DNA of 64,000 nt from Croceibacterium selenioxidans (GTDB taxonomy: Bacteria > Pseudomonadota > Alphaproteobacteria > Sphingomonadales > Sphingomonadaceae): NCBI RefSeq assembly GCF_018599195.1, contig NZ_JAHFVK010000002.1, positions 1,367,960 through 1,431,959 of the forward strand, in the 5' to 3' direction. Under the pieces are notes generated by a model. That model ran no database searches, had not been told where the DNA came from, and saw only the letters and a program-made list of their open reading frames with translations. The translations under genes and the position numbers were made by a program. Of the stretch, positions 25,932-34,169 are shown in pieces (the first letter of the stretch is position 1; every line of letters begins with the position of its first letter).

Positions 25932-26465
25932 ATGAAACGAGGGGCTGCCATCGTCGGCTGCGCGCTGGCGTTATTGATGTTGGGGCCGGCGACGGCTCAG
26001 GACGATCTGGCTTCGAGGATCGTCAACGACCCGGGCAATCCGCAAGTCATGGGCGCGGCCGCCAAGCTGCGGGAAGATCCCGCGGTGCAGGGCGGGCAAG
26101 CGCTCCGGATTACCGTGCGCCGCAAGGGCGCGAACCCCTGGGATGCGGCGGTGCAGACGACGATCGACAAGCCGGTCAAGGCTGGAGACGCGCTGATCTT
26201 CGCGTTCTGGGCGCGCCTCGAGAAAGGCGAGAGCGGGGCAACCGAAACGGTGCTGCCCTACAATGCGGTGCAGATGTCAGCGGCACCCTACACGGCGCTG
26301 TTCAGCCAGCCGGTTACCATCGGGCCCGAGTGGAAGATGTTCGAGGTCAAGGGCAAGGCGGCGAGCGATCAGGCCGCCGGATCGCTCAACGCGACCATTC
26401 ACCTGGCGACCGCGGCGCAGACGGTCGATCTCGGTCCGCTGATCGTGGTCAACATGGGGCAGTAA
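25932..26465 (+). CDS. Secreted beta-sandwich protein, carbohydrate-binding-module-like
   Basis: An exported protein of 177 residues with a clear signal peptide (hydrophobic 5-19, GPATAQ-D). The mature part is beta-rich with LRITVRRKGANPWDAAVQTTI, GDALIFAFWARLEKG and a final LGPLIVVNMG. This order of strands, with the FWAR motif, resembles CBM4/9/22-type galactose-binding-like sandwiches, where FWA lies in the ligand face. There are no catalytic residues to point to. It sits directly before a FucP-type sugar transporter, so a role in sugar or glycan handling is plausible. Its ribosome site is buried in a hairpin. Confidence 0.6.
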   Translation: MKRGAAIVGCALALLMLGPATAQDDLASRIVNDPGNPQVMGAAAKLREDPAVQGGQALRITVRRKGANPWDAAVQTTIDKPVKAGDALIFAFWARLEKGESGATETVLPYNAVQMSAAPYTALFSQPVTIGPEWKMFEVKGKAASDQAAGSLNATIHLATAAQTVDLGPLIVVNMGQ

Positions 26466-26564
26466 CAGCCGGCGCGCTCTCCGACTCCGGGGAAAAGCGC
26501 CGGGCTGAAGCAGCGGATCGTGCGCGACGCGCGTAGGGAAGGCCGTCCGCCTTGGGGAGGAATG

Positions 26565-27899
26565 ATGGGAAACAAGTCCACAGTGCGCGCGGCCTTCATT
26601 GCCGTGACCACATTGTTCTTCGCCTGGGGTTTCATCACCTCGTTGATCGATCCGCTGGTTGCGGCGGTGAAGGGCATCTTCACCCTCACCGACGTCCAGG
26701 CGCAGTTATCCGCCTTCGCCTTCTTCATCGCCTATGGTCTCGTCTCGTTTCCCGCCGCCGCGCTGATCTCGCGGGTGAAGCCGGTGCCGGCGATCCTGCT
26801 CGCGCTCGGCATGATGGCGATCGCCTGCCTGATCATGCTCGGCGCGGCCAACCTGGCGATCTACACTCTCGTGCTTGTCGGCCTGTTCGTGCTGGCGAGC
26901 GGGATTACCGTCCTGCAGGTAGCCGCCAATCCGCTGGCTGCGGCCCTGGGACCGCCAGAGCGCAGCCACTTCCGCCTCACCCTGTCGCAGACGTTCAACA
27001 GCTTCGGCACCTTCATTGGCCCCTTCCTCGGCGCCGTCCTGTTCCTCGAGGGAGTGGAAGTGAAGGAAGGCACCGCGATTACGCCCGACGTGCGTGCGGC
27101 GGCGCTGGCGGGCATCGATCGGGCCTACTTCTGGATCTGCGGTTTGCTGCTCCTGCTGCTCGCGTTCTTCTGGTTCAATCGCAAGACGGTGGCGGCGGCC
27201 GCGCCGGTACCGCCTGCGCCTCGAGGCATCGGGGCAATGATCTCGGATGCGGTTTCGTCCAGGTGGGCCTTGCTGGGAGGGGCGGCGATCTTCCTCTACG
27301 TCGGGGCCGAGGTGTCGATCGGCACCCAGATGGCGCTGTTTCTCAATTCCGATGGTATCTGGGGCAACTCGGACGCGCCGTTTGGCGTGCCTTTGCTCGG
27401 GCATGCCATGGGTAGTGACGGCGTGCCCGGCGTCAGCCTGCAGGAAGCGGGCAAGGCCGTGGCGTTCTATTGGGGTGGGGCAATGGTCGGCCGGGCGGTG
27501 GGTTCGGTGCTGCTCGCGCGCTTCTCCGCCTGGCGATTGCTCGCGCTGTTCACGGCCATCGCGACCGGCATGTGCACCTATGTCTTCGCTATGGGTGGCG
27601 TTACCGCCGGGTTCGTGGCGCTGAGCATCGGCCTGTTCAACTCGATCATGTTTCCGGTGATCTTCACCCTGACGCTCGAGCGTTCGACGGCGAGCGAGCA
27701 GGCCACTTCGGGCCTCCTTTGCACCGCGATCGTGGGCGGGGCCTTTCTGCCGCTGCTCGTCGGCGCCGTGTCGGACCAGGCCGGGTATGTCGCCGCCTTC
27801 GTGGTGCCGGGCGGGTGCTACCTGCTGCTGTGCGTATTCGCGCTGTTAGCCGGCCGGACGCGAACCGTTGCGCAGCCATCTGTCGTGACCCTGCACTAG
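26565..27899 (+). CDS. FucP/GluP-family sugar:proton symporter (MFS)
   Basis: An inner-membrane sugar carrier of 444 residues with 12 predicted spans. The FucP-family pattern is clear: FFAWGFITSLIDPLVAAVK in TM1, QLSAFAFFIAYGLVSFPAA in TM2 and VLQVAANPLAAALG in TM4, where an Asn-Pro motif shapes the sugar site. Members carry fucose, glucose, galactose or GlcNAc; sequence alone cannot choose. ATG 26565 is spaced correctly from GGAGG (26556-26560); ATG 26562 is also possible. It follows the secreted beta-sandwich gene by 100 bases and ends before a strong stem-loop. Confidence 0.9.
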   Translation: MGNKSTVRAAFIAVTTLFFAWGFITSLIDPLVAAVKGIFTLTDVQAQLSAFAFFIAYGLVSFPAAALISRVKPVPAILLALGMMAIACLIMLGAANLAIYTLVLVGLFVLASGITVLQVAANPLAAALGPPERSHFRLTLSQTFNSFGTFIGPFLGAVLFLEGVEVKEGTAITPDVRAAALAGIDRAYFWICGLLLLLLAFFWFNRKTVAAAAPVPPAPRGIGAMISDAVSSRWALLGGAAIFLYVGAEVSIGTQMALFLNSDGIWGNSDAPFGVPLLGHAMGSDGVPGVSLQEAGKAVAFYWGGAMVGRAVGSVLLARFSAWRLLALFTAIATGMCTYVFAMGGVTAGFVALSIGLFNSIMFPVIFTLTLERSTASEQATSGLLCTAIVGGAFLPLLVGAVSDQAGYVAAFVVPGGCYLLLCVFALLAGRTRTVAQPSVVTLH

Positions 27900-27933
27900 G
27901 CCGTCCGATCGGTTCTCAAGAGCTGAAAAGTGC

Positions 27934-27982
27934 ACCGCCCCGTCTCATGGCCGTCCTGCAATAGGCCATTCGACGGGGCGGT
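27934..27982 (+). terminator. Two-tier stem-loop after the sugar symporter
   Basis: An 11-bp perfect outer stem (27934-27944 with 27972-27982), a symmetric two-base internal loop, a 6-bp inner stem (ATGGCC with GGCCAT) and an 11-base loop, starting 34 bases past the stop. There is only a weak T-run after it. The regularity suggests a terminator or a structured 3' end. Confidence 0.65.
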
Positions 27983-29220
27983 ACTTCATGCCGGCGAGAA
28001 GTTGGGAGGAGGCTCCGGCATGATGGGTCCTGAAGTCGCCTGGTTAAAGACGACTTTCCGCATGAGTTGGCCTACGCCCCTTTTTGTCTTCAAGGCATCA
28101 GTGAACTCCCTGACCGGCTGAAGGAATTTCCCCGACCGGCGGCATGGGTTGCTAGCGCGGAAGTCGGGGTGAATCATCACCGAGCCGAGAGGGAAAGCCG
28201 GGACCTCGCTTCGCCGATCCGCATGACGCGCTTGCCGGAAACGGCATCGGCTGCATCGGGAGGTTGATGTTCCATCTTCCCTAGCATTGAGGGGCAGGGG
28301 CAGGCCGAAAATTGTCCGCCTTGCCCGATGAGGAGCCAAACCCCAGGTGGGTAGGCAGACCTTCATCCAGTTGTCCTGTAGGGCCGCGATCTCTGCAGGC
28401 CTCAAGCCGACACAACCCGCGGGAAGCGCCCTAACATCCTGAGATTACGCCACAAACCCCAGCTTGCTCGGCAAAACCAATTGCCAAAGCCAATAAATCG
28501 CGGCAGTGTCGATCTCAGCCGAGGGGTCGGCAAAAATTGGGGCGCCGCCAAAATGGTCTCGCGGCGACGCCCCAGGGGTAGTGCACCCCCCGGGTCTTGG
28601 GGTCGAAGGGGATGCCTGGTCGTTATGTCCGGGGCTCCCTGATCGCTCAATAAGTGATGATACGTAAGGTGTTACTACGTAGCCGCCGGCTACGTAGTAG
28701 CGTCCCCGCTCAATCCAACCACTTCCGGCGGGCACCGCGGAGGGGTTGGGGCGGCGTCTCACCTCGCGCTGCCACAGGGCACCCGCACGGACGCAATCCT
28801 CTATGACACACGCAGTTGTCCTCATTACATGCCTATTAACTATTCGTAATGAGTTTGACGCTGCGCGATAATCTGGCGTTAATGTCGATCTTGAAATAAA
28901 GAGCTCGTAACGACCGATCTCATAAGTTCGAATAAAGTAGCTAGCAGATCATTGAAAAACTAACGATCATCCCTTGATGATCGTTGAATCGGCTGCACGA
29001 GTTCGATCTGACCTTATCGCGTTGCTCACTATTCGTCCGGCATACGTGAAAATGCCTATATTCAGCGAGGCTGGCCTCAAGATATGGCGCGCGCACGCGT
29101 GGCGCTCGGCCGACTTCTTGCTGCCTGATTCGATTGAGCGCCCGGCGCTTGATTGAACATCTTCGGGAAAACCAAAGAGATACTGCAAATGCTCAATTCA
29201 TCTTTGCATGAGGGCGCTCA
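27983..29220. other. Long stretch without a convincing gene before fixL
   Basis: About 1.2 kb. Open frames of 60-139 codons exist on both strands, but none has a convincing ribosome site with a recognisable domain. One minus-strand frame near 28350-28410 reads GLRPAEIAAL, which loosely resembles a tyrosine-recombinase box, without the rest of the enzyme. From about 28810 to 29060 the DNA is markedly AT-richer than its surroundings and contains an 8-base inverted repeat (CTCATTAC at 28821-28828, GTAATGAG at 28846-28853). A 27-base palindrome lies at 28673-28699. TGCAAA and TTTGCA flank 29184-29208 just before fixL. Confidence 0.5.
28673..28699. promoter_or_regulatory. Perfect 27-base palindrome, candidate operator
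   Basis: Arms TACTACGTAGCCG and CGGCTACGTAGTA around a single central C. No T-run follows, and the CTACGTAG core repeated in both arms looks more like a protein-binding site than a terminator. No adjacent gene can be assigned with confidence. Confidence 0.5.
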
Positions 29221-30369
29221 ATGGCCGTTCCCATGAAGCGCTTGAATAATTCGAATTACTTGAGATCTATATTGGCTAGCGCGCCGATAGGGATGATCGT
29301 GCTTGATCGGCGCCTGCTCATCGTTTCTTTCAACAGCGTGGCCGAATCCATGTTTGGCTACAGTGAAGCTGAAGTCGTCGGCAGGCATGTCAGGGTTCTT
29401 CTTCCGGAAGCCGATCGTAATCGGCATGCCGCATACCTCAGACGCAACATTCGCGTCGGATGGCCCAACCGTATCGGCCTGGGCCGGGTGCTGGGTCGCG
29501 TCGACGTGGCGCAGCGTCGTGACGGCAAGGTTTTCCCGGTCCAGTTGACGATTGGGGAAGCCTGTACCCCCGAAGGAAGCGTCTACACCGGGTTTCTGCA
29601 CGACATAACGTCGCGACAGCAGGCCCAGCAGGAACTCTACGAGCTGCGCGATCAGCTCGAGCAGGTGTCGAAGATGAGCGCGGTCACCACACTGGCGCAG
29701 TCTCTGACGCATGAGCTCAATCAACCTTTGACCGCCATCGCGAGCTACATGGAAGCCTCGCGCGACATGCTCGGCGCGGCGGAGATCGATCGGGCACTAT
29801 TGCGCGAGGCGCTGGACGATGCTGCCACGCAGGCTGTGCGTGCGGGGCGTATCATTCGCCGGATGCGCGACTTCATCATGGAAGGCGAATCCGAAAAGGG
29901 CGTCGAAAGCATCGAGGATGTCGTCAACGAAGTGACGGTCCTGGGGCAGTTTGGCCCCGCGACGAAGAACGTCAGCCTGGAGCTCAAGCTCGACCCGGAG
30001 GTCGATCGCGTCGTGATCGATCGAACACAGATCCATCAGGTGCTGCAGAACCTGATCCGCAACGCGATCGAGGGGATGCAGGACTCACCGGTCCAGCGCC
30101 TGGAGATCAGCTCACGCAAGGTGGATGATCAGAGTCTTCGCCTGACCGTGGCCGACAGCGGCCCGGGCCTCGCGGCCGGCGCTCGGGAGCGCCTGTTCGA
30201 GCCGTTCTACACTACAAAACGTCACGGCATGGGGCTCGGGCTGCCGATCTGCCGTGCCATCGTCGAATCTCACGGGGGCAGACTGTGGGTGGGGCCGTCT
30301 CATCTAGGGGGGACCGCATTTCATTTCACTCTACTTACAGGAACATTTCCCGAGGTGACTCATGACTAA
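29221..30369 (+). CDS. fixL: FixL-like heme-PAS oxygen-sensor histidine kinase
   Basis: A soluble sensor kinase of 382 residues. The PAS domain (about 13-130) keeps the heme-pocket residues of Bradyrhizobium FixL at the same spacing: the proximal histidine H69 in DRNRHAAYLRR, R75 six residues on and R89 twenty residues on (IGLGR). The phosphoacceptor is H164 in LTHELNQPLTAI. The ATPase domain has NLIRNAIEGM, DSGPGL and GMGLGLPICRAIVESHGG. No membrane span is present, unlike Rhizobium meliloti FixL. A short insertion (about four residues) lies just after R89. It overlaps fixJ by eight bases. Oxygen sensing is inferred from the conserved heme residues. Confidence 0.88.
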   Translation: MAVPMKRLNNSNYLRSILASAPIGMIVLDRRLLIVSFNSVAESMFGYSEAEVVGRHVRVLLPEADRNRHAAYLRRNIRVGWPNRIGLGRVLGRVDVAQRRDGKVFPVQLTIGEACTPEGSVYTGFLHDITSRQQAQQELYELRDQLEQVSKMSAVTTLAQSLTHELNQPLTAIASYMEASRDMLGAAEIDRALLREALDDAATQAVRAGRIIRRMRDFIMEGESEKGVESIEDVVNEVTVLGQFGPATKNVSLELKLDPEVDRVVIDRTQIHQVLQNLIRNAIEGMQDSPVQRLEISSRKVDDQSLRLTVADSGPGLAAGARERLFEPFYTTKRHGMGLGLPICRAIVESHGGRLWVGPSHLGGTAFHFTLLTGTFPEVTHD

Positions 30370-30982
30370 GCGACTGGTCTATCTGGTCGATGACGACAAC
30401 GCGGTTCGCCGGGCCGTATCTTTCATGCTGCGTACTGCCGACTATGAAGTAGCCACGTTCAAGTCCGGCAACGAATTCGTCAAAGAGGCGGATAGCCTTT
30501 CCCCGGGCTGTGTCCTGTTGGACGTGCGGATGCCGGGCATGGACGGATTGGAAGTCCAGCGGGTTATTTCGCCCAGGAACAACGTCTTGCCGGTCGTGAT
30601 CATGACTGGCCACGGCGACATTGCAATGGCCGTGGAGGCCATGAAAGCTGGCGCAGTGGATTTTCTCGAGAAGCCTTTCGAGAAAGCCATGCTGGTGAGC
30701 GCGTTGGAGCAAGGTTGGCTGCGGCTCGAGAAATCGGATCGCATGCGGCTGAGGTCTAGCGAGGCGGCTGCTCAGCTGGAGGTGCTCTCTCCTCGCGAAC
30801 GTGATGTTCTCAATGGCATGGTCGAAGGCCTACCGAACAAGGCCATCGCCCACGATCTCGGCATCAGTCCGCGAACGGTGGAGATCCATCGAGCGAACGT
30901 GATGTCCAAGCTCGGCGTCAAGAGCCTGTCCGAAGCGTTGCGCCTCGCCTTCGCTGCCAACGACAAGTTCGAGACAAATTAG
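30362..30982 (+). CDS. fixJ: FixJ-family two-component response regulator
   Basis: The cognate regulator of FixL (206 residues). The receiver domain has the acidic pocket VDDDN, phosphoacceptor D54 in LLDVRMPGMDG, T in MTGHGD and K in LEKPF. The C-terminal LuxR/NarL-type helix-turn-helix (about 140-200) reads LSPRERDVLNGMVEGLPNKAIA and SPRTVEIHRANVMSKLG. The ATG lies inside the end of fixL (8-base overlap), so synthesis is coupled. No fixK or cytochrome cbb3 genes are in the window, so its targets are elsewhere or limited to neighbours. Confidence 0.92.
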   Translation: MTKRLVYLVDDDNAVRRAVSFMLRTADYEVATFKSGNEFVKEADSLSPGCVLLDVRMPGMDGLEVQRVISPRNNVLPVVIMTGHGDIAMAVEAMKAGAVDFLEKPFEKAMLVSALEQGWLRLEKSDRMRLRSSEAAAQLEVLSPRERDVLNGMVEGLPNKAIAHDLGISPRTVEIHRANVMSKLGVKSLSEALRLAFAANDKFETN

Positions 30983-30989
30983 GCTTGAG

Positions 30990-31039
30990 TGGCCCGGGTT
31001 GCCGCGCCGACGCGACGTCGCGCCGGTGGACCTGGGCCA
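30990..31039 (+). terminator. Long imperfect hairpin after fixJ
   Basis: The outer arms TGGCCCGGGT (30990-30999) and ACCTGGGCCA (31030-31039) pair with one G-U. The inside contains the 12-base perfect palindrome CGCGACGTCGCG (31011-31022). It begins eight bases past the fixJ stop. There is no T-run. Probably a transcript end. Confidence 0.5.
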
Positions 31040-31449
31040 ATCGGAAGCGGACCAGACCTGTCATAAGCGGGGCTCAGTAGGCTTACGTATTATGGCCCAG
31101 CGACCCTTGATCTAGTTGCGTCGCAAACCCGGAAGTCCAGATGGGGCATGCCAATCCGACGCCGGCCATAGCCCGGCGTTGGGGAGGGCGTATTGGCCGC
31201 TGCCATGCGATTTACAGAAGAAGGCGCCTCAGTCGTCCTGCATTCCTAAGTCATTGATCGATTAAAGTCGGTTCAATTTGGACCAGGAAAGTTCAATAGG
31301 GCTCAAGACAAGATCTAGAACTGTATTAGTCTAGGTAACTATCCTTATTGGTGTCGGATTTGAGAGAAACCATATCGCTTGCGCGATGGTGACCAGATCA
31401 TCGCTTTTTCCAGCGTCGGTTGTGCTGGACTGAATTGTAAGGGAAGTTC
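31040..31449. other. Leader/promoter region of the beta-barrel gene
   Basis: About 410 bases with no credible gene. GC drops after about 31250. GTTCAAT occurs twice exactly 20 bases apart (31271-31277 and 31291-31297), two helical turns, which could be tandem binding sites. ATCGC-TTGC-GCGAT forms a small hairpin near 31375. No consensus EcfG site or clear FNR/FixK palindrome was found. Confidence 0.4.
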
Positions 31450-32019
31450 ATGAATACGAAGCTTTTTGTCGCCGCAGTCGCCTTTGCTGCTGTTGTTGCC
31501 ACGCCTGCAAATGCCAACTCCGTTTCCGGCCCGCGTGTCGAGGCCGTCATCGGCTGGGACAGCGTCAGCCTTGAGAGCCAAGGTGACGATAGCGCGTCCG
31601 GCATGGCTTACGGTTTCGGTGCCGGATACGACCTCGCGGTTGGCGGGCGCTCGGCCATTGGTATCGACGTTGAGGGCACTAATTCCACGTCGGGATGGAA
31701 TTACAGGGAAGACGGCGTTCGCAGCTCTCTCGATCTAACTCGCGATCTCTACGTCGGTGCGCGCTTTACGACGCAGGTGGCGCAAGACGTCGCGCTCTAT
31801 GCGAAGGTTGGTTACACCAATCTTGGGCTCAAGTTGCGCGACAAAGAAGGCAACACGACGACAACGACGACCGCTCACGCAGATGGTGTCCGCGGCGCCT
31901 TGGGTGCGCAGTACCAGTTGAATGGCGGTGCTTACCTTGGCGCGGAATATCGTTACTCGAACTATGAAGCCAATATCTCGCGCAATCAGGTTGTCGGCAC
32001 TCTGGGTTGGCGCTTCTGA
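31450..32019 (+). CDS. Small outer-membrane beta-barrel protein (Omp25/OmpA-barrel-like)
   Basis: A 189-residue protein with a signal peptide (ATPANA-N) followed by alternating hydrophobic strands typical of an eight-stranded porin-like barrel: YGFGAGYDLAVGG, LYVGARFTTQ, VALYAKVGYTNLGLKL, GALGAQYQLNGGAYLGAEYRYS and a final VGTLGWRF with the C-terminal phenylalanine needed by the Bam machinery. A Thr-rich loop (TTTTTTAHADG) lies near residue 140. It follows fixLJ on the same strand with its own leader region. Function unknown; such proteins are often stress-induced. Confidence 0.8.
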   Translation: MNTKLFVAAVAFAAVVATPANANSVSGPRVEAVIGWDSVSLESQGDDSASGMAYGFGAGYDLAVGGRSAIGIDVEGTNSTSGWNYREDGVRSSLDLTRDLYVGARFTTQVAQDVALYAKVGYTNLGLKLRDKEGNTTTTTTAHADGVRGALGAQYQLNGGAYLGAEYRYSNYEANISRNQVVGTLGWRF

Positions 32020-32176
32020 GCGTTGAGACGGTGATCCAGACCTCATCCCGAGGGAGGACGCCTCTCCACCGCGCGTGCCAAGTCGTGACGGTCGGTTAGG
32101 CCGATCAGGCCACCGACGCGTGTCCCGCTGCCCGAGGGGGGCGAACAGCGCCTGACTTGATAGCGTGCGGTCGTCC

Positions 32177-32207
32177 GCCGCGGCGCCCTTCAGAAGGGCG
32201 TCGCGGC
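32177..32207 (+). terminator. Intrinsic terminator-like stem-loop downstream of the beta-barrel gene
   Basis: 14-base arms (32177-32190 and 32194-32207) pair with one G-U around a CAG loop, followed by ATTTCAT. It lies 157 bases past the stop, so the transcript would have a long 3' tail. Confidence 0.65.
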
Positions 32208-32440
32208 ATTTCATCCGTGTAGAGTCATCGGATGGCCGAACCAGCCTTTTGAAAGGTGGTGTGTAGGGAAAGTTACATAACGCTTTGTTCTAGGGGGATT
32301 TGCGTAGAGAAACTCGCCGTCGAGCGAGATATCCCAATCATGCTCTGTCGAAGGGATAGGGCGTGAAGAAGATGCACCGGGGCTTCGCTTTCTCATTCTG
32401 GCGTCGCTTGCCGGCGACTTGCAGGATTGAGGATCGAGCC

Positions 32441-32650
32441 GTGTCTACATCGGTGCAAAGCCAAGACGACCTTGTCTCTTACGAGCTGGGCAATGAGATT
32501 CGCGGATTTGAGTCTGGCGAATTTCCGGACGACGAAATCGCCTGGCTGGTCTTGTCCCGAAAGTTCAACGAGAGGTTTCCTTCGGCGGCAGGAAGGCACG
32601 TCGAACTGCGCAAAGTGATCCGCTGGGGAAGGGTCGGGCCTCGCGCTTAA
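32441..32650 (+). CDS. Hypothetical small protein
   Basis: A 69-residue open frame starting at GTG with GAGGA seven bases upstream. The product is acidic in its first half (QSQDDLVSYELGNEIRG, FPDDEIAWLVLSRKFNERF) and basic at the end (ELRKVIRWGRVGPRA). I do not recognise a family. An upstream ATG at 32363 would add 26 residues but has no ribosome site. The protein-like amphipathic pattern and the ribosome site are the only support. Confidence 0.4.
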   Translation: MSTSVQSQDDLVSYELGNEIRGFESGEFPDDEIAWLVLSRKFNERFPSAAGRHVELRKVIRWGRVGPRA

Positions 32651-32706
32651 GGCGTTCCGGTTGCTTGCTCACAGGCTGCTGCGGGCTCGTCAACGACGGG
32701 CCGTCG

Positions 32707-33129
32707 TCACACAGTTGGAAGGATATCCAGCTGCAACTGCTGCGTGTCGAAGCCCCGCTCGCCGGGAATGGCCGAAATCGTCCGCTCGCGAATGCGCGGT
32801 CCAGTCGAACGGCTGAGGACTGCCTGACCCGATCCGTCTAGCACGACGGTATCGGATCCAGCGATGATCCTGGCCCCGCGCAGCGTGCCCGGCGTATACC
32901 TGACCAACAGCTCATAACCGCCCGGCGCGTTGCAATATTCGCGGAACGTCCCGAGCGAAATTCCGCTACCTTCAGAGCCACCGCCGAATCCCGCGGCGCT
33001 GTGCTGCACGGAACAGTGGACCGGGACAGTTGCCCGCAGATTGTAGCTGAACGACGAAGCCGCATAGGCAACAGTCGGCACCACCACCAGTGCTGCACCT
33101 GCAAGGCTTAGCGAGAACTTGTTAACCAT
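32707..33129 (-). CDS. Fimbrial-subunit-like exported protein (last gene of pilus operon)
   Basis: A 140-residue exported protein (signal VVVPTVAYA-A) with two cysteines about 36 residues apart (VPVHCSVQH, FREYCNAPG), followed by GGYELLVRYTPGTLRGARI and a C-terminal QQLQLDILP. The Cys pair and beta pattern resemble SCPU-type subunits. The start was placed at MVNKF, preceded by GGAAGGGG. It lies 118 bases after the preceding subunit gene in the same direction as the chaperone-usher genes. Probably a minor pilin or cap; the family match is weak. Confidence 0.6.
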   Translation of the reverse strand: MVNKFSLSLAGAALVVVPTVAYAASSFSYNLRATVPVHCSVQHSAAGFGGGSEGSGISLGTFREYCNAPGGYELLVRYTPGTLRGARIIAGSDTVVLDGSGQAVLSRSTGPRIRERTISAIPGERGFDTQQLQLDILPTV

Positions 33130-33247
33130 AACTACCCCTTCCGCCTTTTTTCTCAAAGGCTTCGAGGGCAGTGATTAGTTGGCGATAGCTAAGTTGCGGT
33201 TAACAGGCAATCGGGAGTTCTCTGGATGACTTCCATTTGTCTGGAAT

Positions 33248-34159
33248 TTATCTCGCCGTAACGGAAATAGAGAGTACATCGCTGTAAGTGCCGGCCCGGC
33301 GGTTGGAGACGTCGCCGATCACGAACTGGATCGGCAGAGCCTCCCGGCGGAAGCCCGATTCCGGCGAGCCAGCAATCGTACTGGGGCCCAGGAGATTCAC
33401 GGAATTGCCTCCGATGGCGACCGAGTACGGCACGTACCACTCGCTCGATCCGAGACGCAGACGGCCTGAGTTGGCGGAACTGACACTGACGTCGTAACGG
33501 CCCGTGCTGTTGACCCGAAGCTGGAGCGGAACGGGAGCGACACCGGTCCTCAGTTCGCCCAGGTCGACCACCGCGTGCCCGTCCTGCATCGCATAGGCAC
33601 CGGCGAGCCCGAGGCGGGCGGAAGGAAGGACGTTGATGCCGAGGACAAGCCGGGCGCCGGCCAGCGCCCTGAAGTTATCGTCTTGCGCCTCGAGCGTCAC
33701 GTCCTGCGTGAAAGTCCCTGCGTCGCGCACGTCGTCAGGGTCCGCGACCAGCTTGAACAAGACCGTACGCGTCTGATTCGCGCCGAGAACCATGTCGCGC
33801 TGCGAGGAATTGCGCAGCGAACGCCCGGCGCGCGGCGTCACGTCCGCGGTGTCGGTGAGATTGAGAAGCGCGTACTGGATCGGTTTGCCCGTTCCCTTCG
33901 ACAGGCCGAAAGGCGGCTGGTTCAGCTCAAAGTGCGGCGTGAAGCGGCAATCTTCCGAACCCTCATTCATGAAGGTGACGCCAAACGTGCCTTCCGGCAC
34001 GGAGCCGCCGAACGGATCATAGCCCTGGATCATCCAGGCCGAGGGCACGGCGTTCATGCGAACGATGCAGCCGGTTTCCGCCGGGGAGCCGGGGTTGTCC
34101 TTTGCAAGCACCGGCGTAGCGAGTGCGGCCGCGGCCAGGAATAAAACGGGACGGAGCAT
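33248..34159 (-). CDS. Large subunit-like protein of the chaperone-usher operon (candidate tip/adhesin)
   Basis: A 303-residue exported protein (signal LFLAAAALATPVLA-K) directly after the usher gene; its ribosome site AGGAG overlaps the usher stop. Two cysteines (ETGCIVRM and EDCRFTP) lie in an N-terminal domain of about 160 residues. A second beta-rich domain follows, ending VLSISVTAR, like the last strand of SCPU/pilin domains. In archaic chaperone-usher operons the two-domain protein after the usher is usually the tip adhesin. That role is inferred from position and length. Confidence 0.6.
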   Translation of the reverse strand: MLRPVLFLAAAALATPVLAKDNPGSPAETGCIVRMNAVPSAWMIQGYDPFGGSVPEGTFGVTFMNEGSEDCRFTPHFELNQPPFGLSKGTGKPIQYALLNLTDTADVTPRAGRSLRNSSQRDMVLGANQTRTVLFKLVADPDDVRDAGTFTQDVTLEAQDDNFRALAGARLVLGINVLPSARLGLAGAYAMQDGHAVVDLGELRTGVAPVPLQLRVNSTGRYDVSVSSANSGRLRLGSSEWYVPYSVAIGGNSVNLLGPSTIAGSPESGFRREALPIQFVIGDVSNRRAGTYSDVLSISVTAR

Positions 34160-34169
34160 TGCTTGTCTC

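Noticed and set aside
27986..28405. Possible tyrosine-recombinase remnant (GLRPAEIAAL on the minus strand)
   Set aside because: Only one short box fits. The other catalytic residues (His-x-x-Arg, Tyr) are not present, so no mobile element is claimed.
28445..28825. 126-codon minus-strand frame
   Set aside because: No recognisable family, no ribosome site, and it spans the 27-base palindrome. Not supported as a gene.
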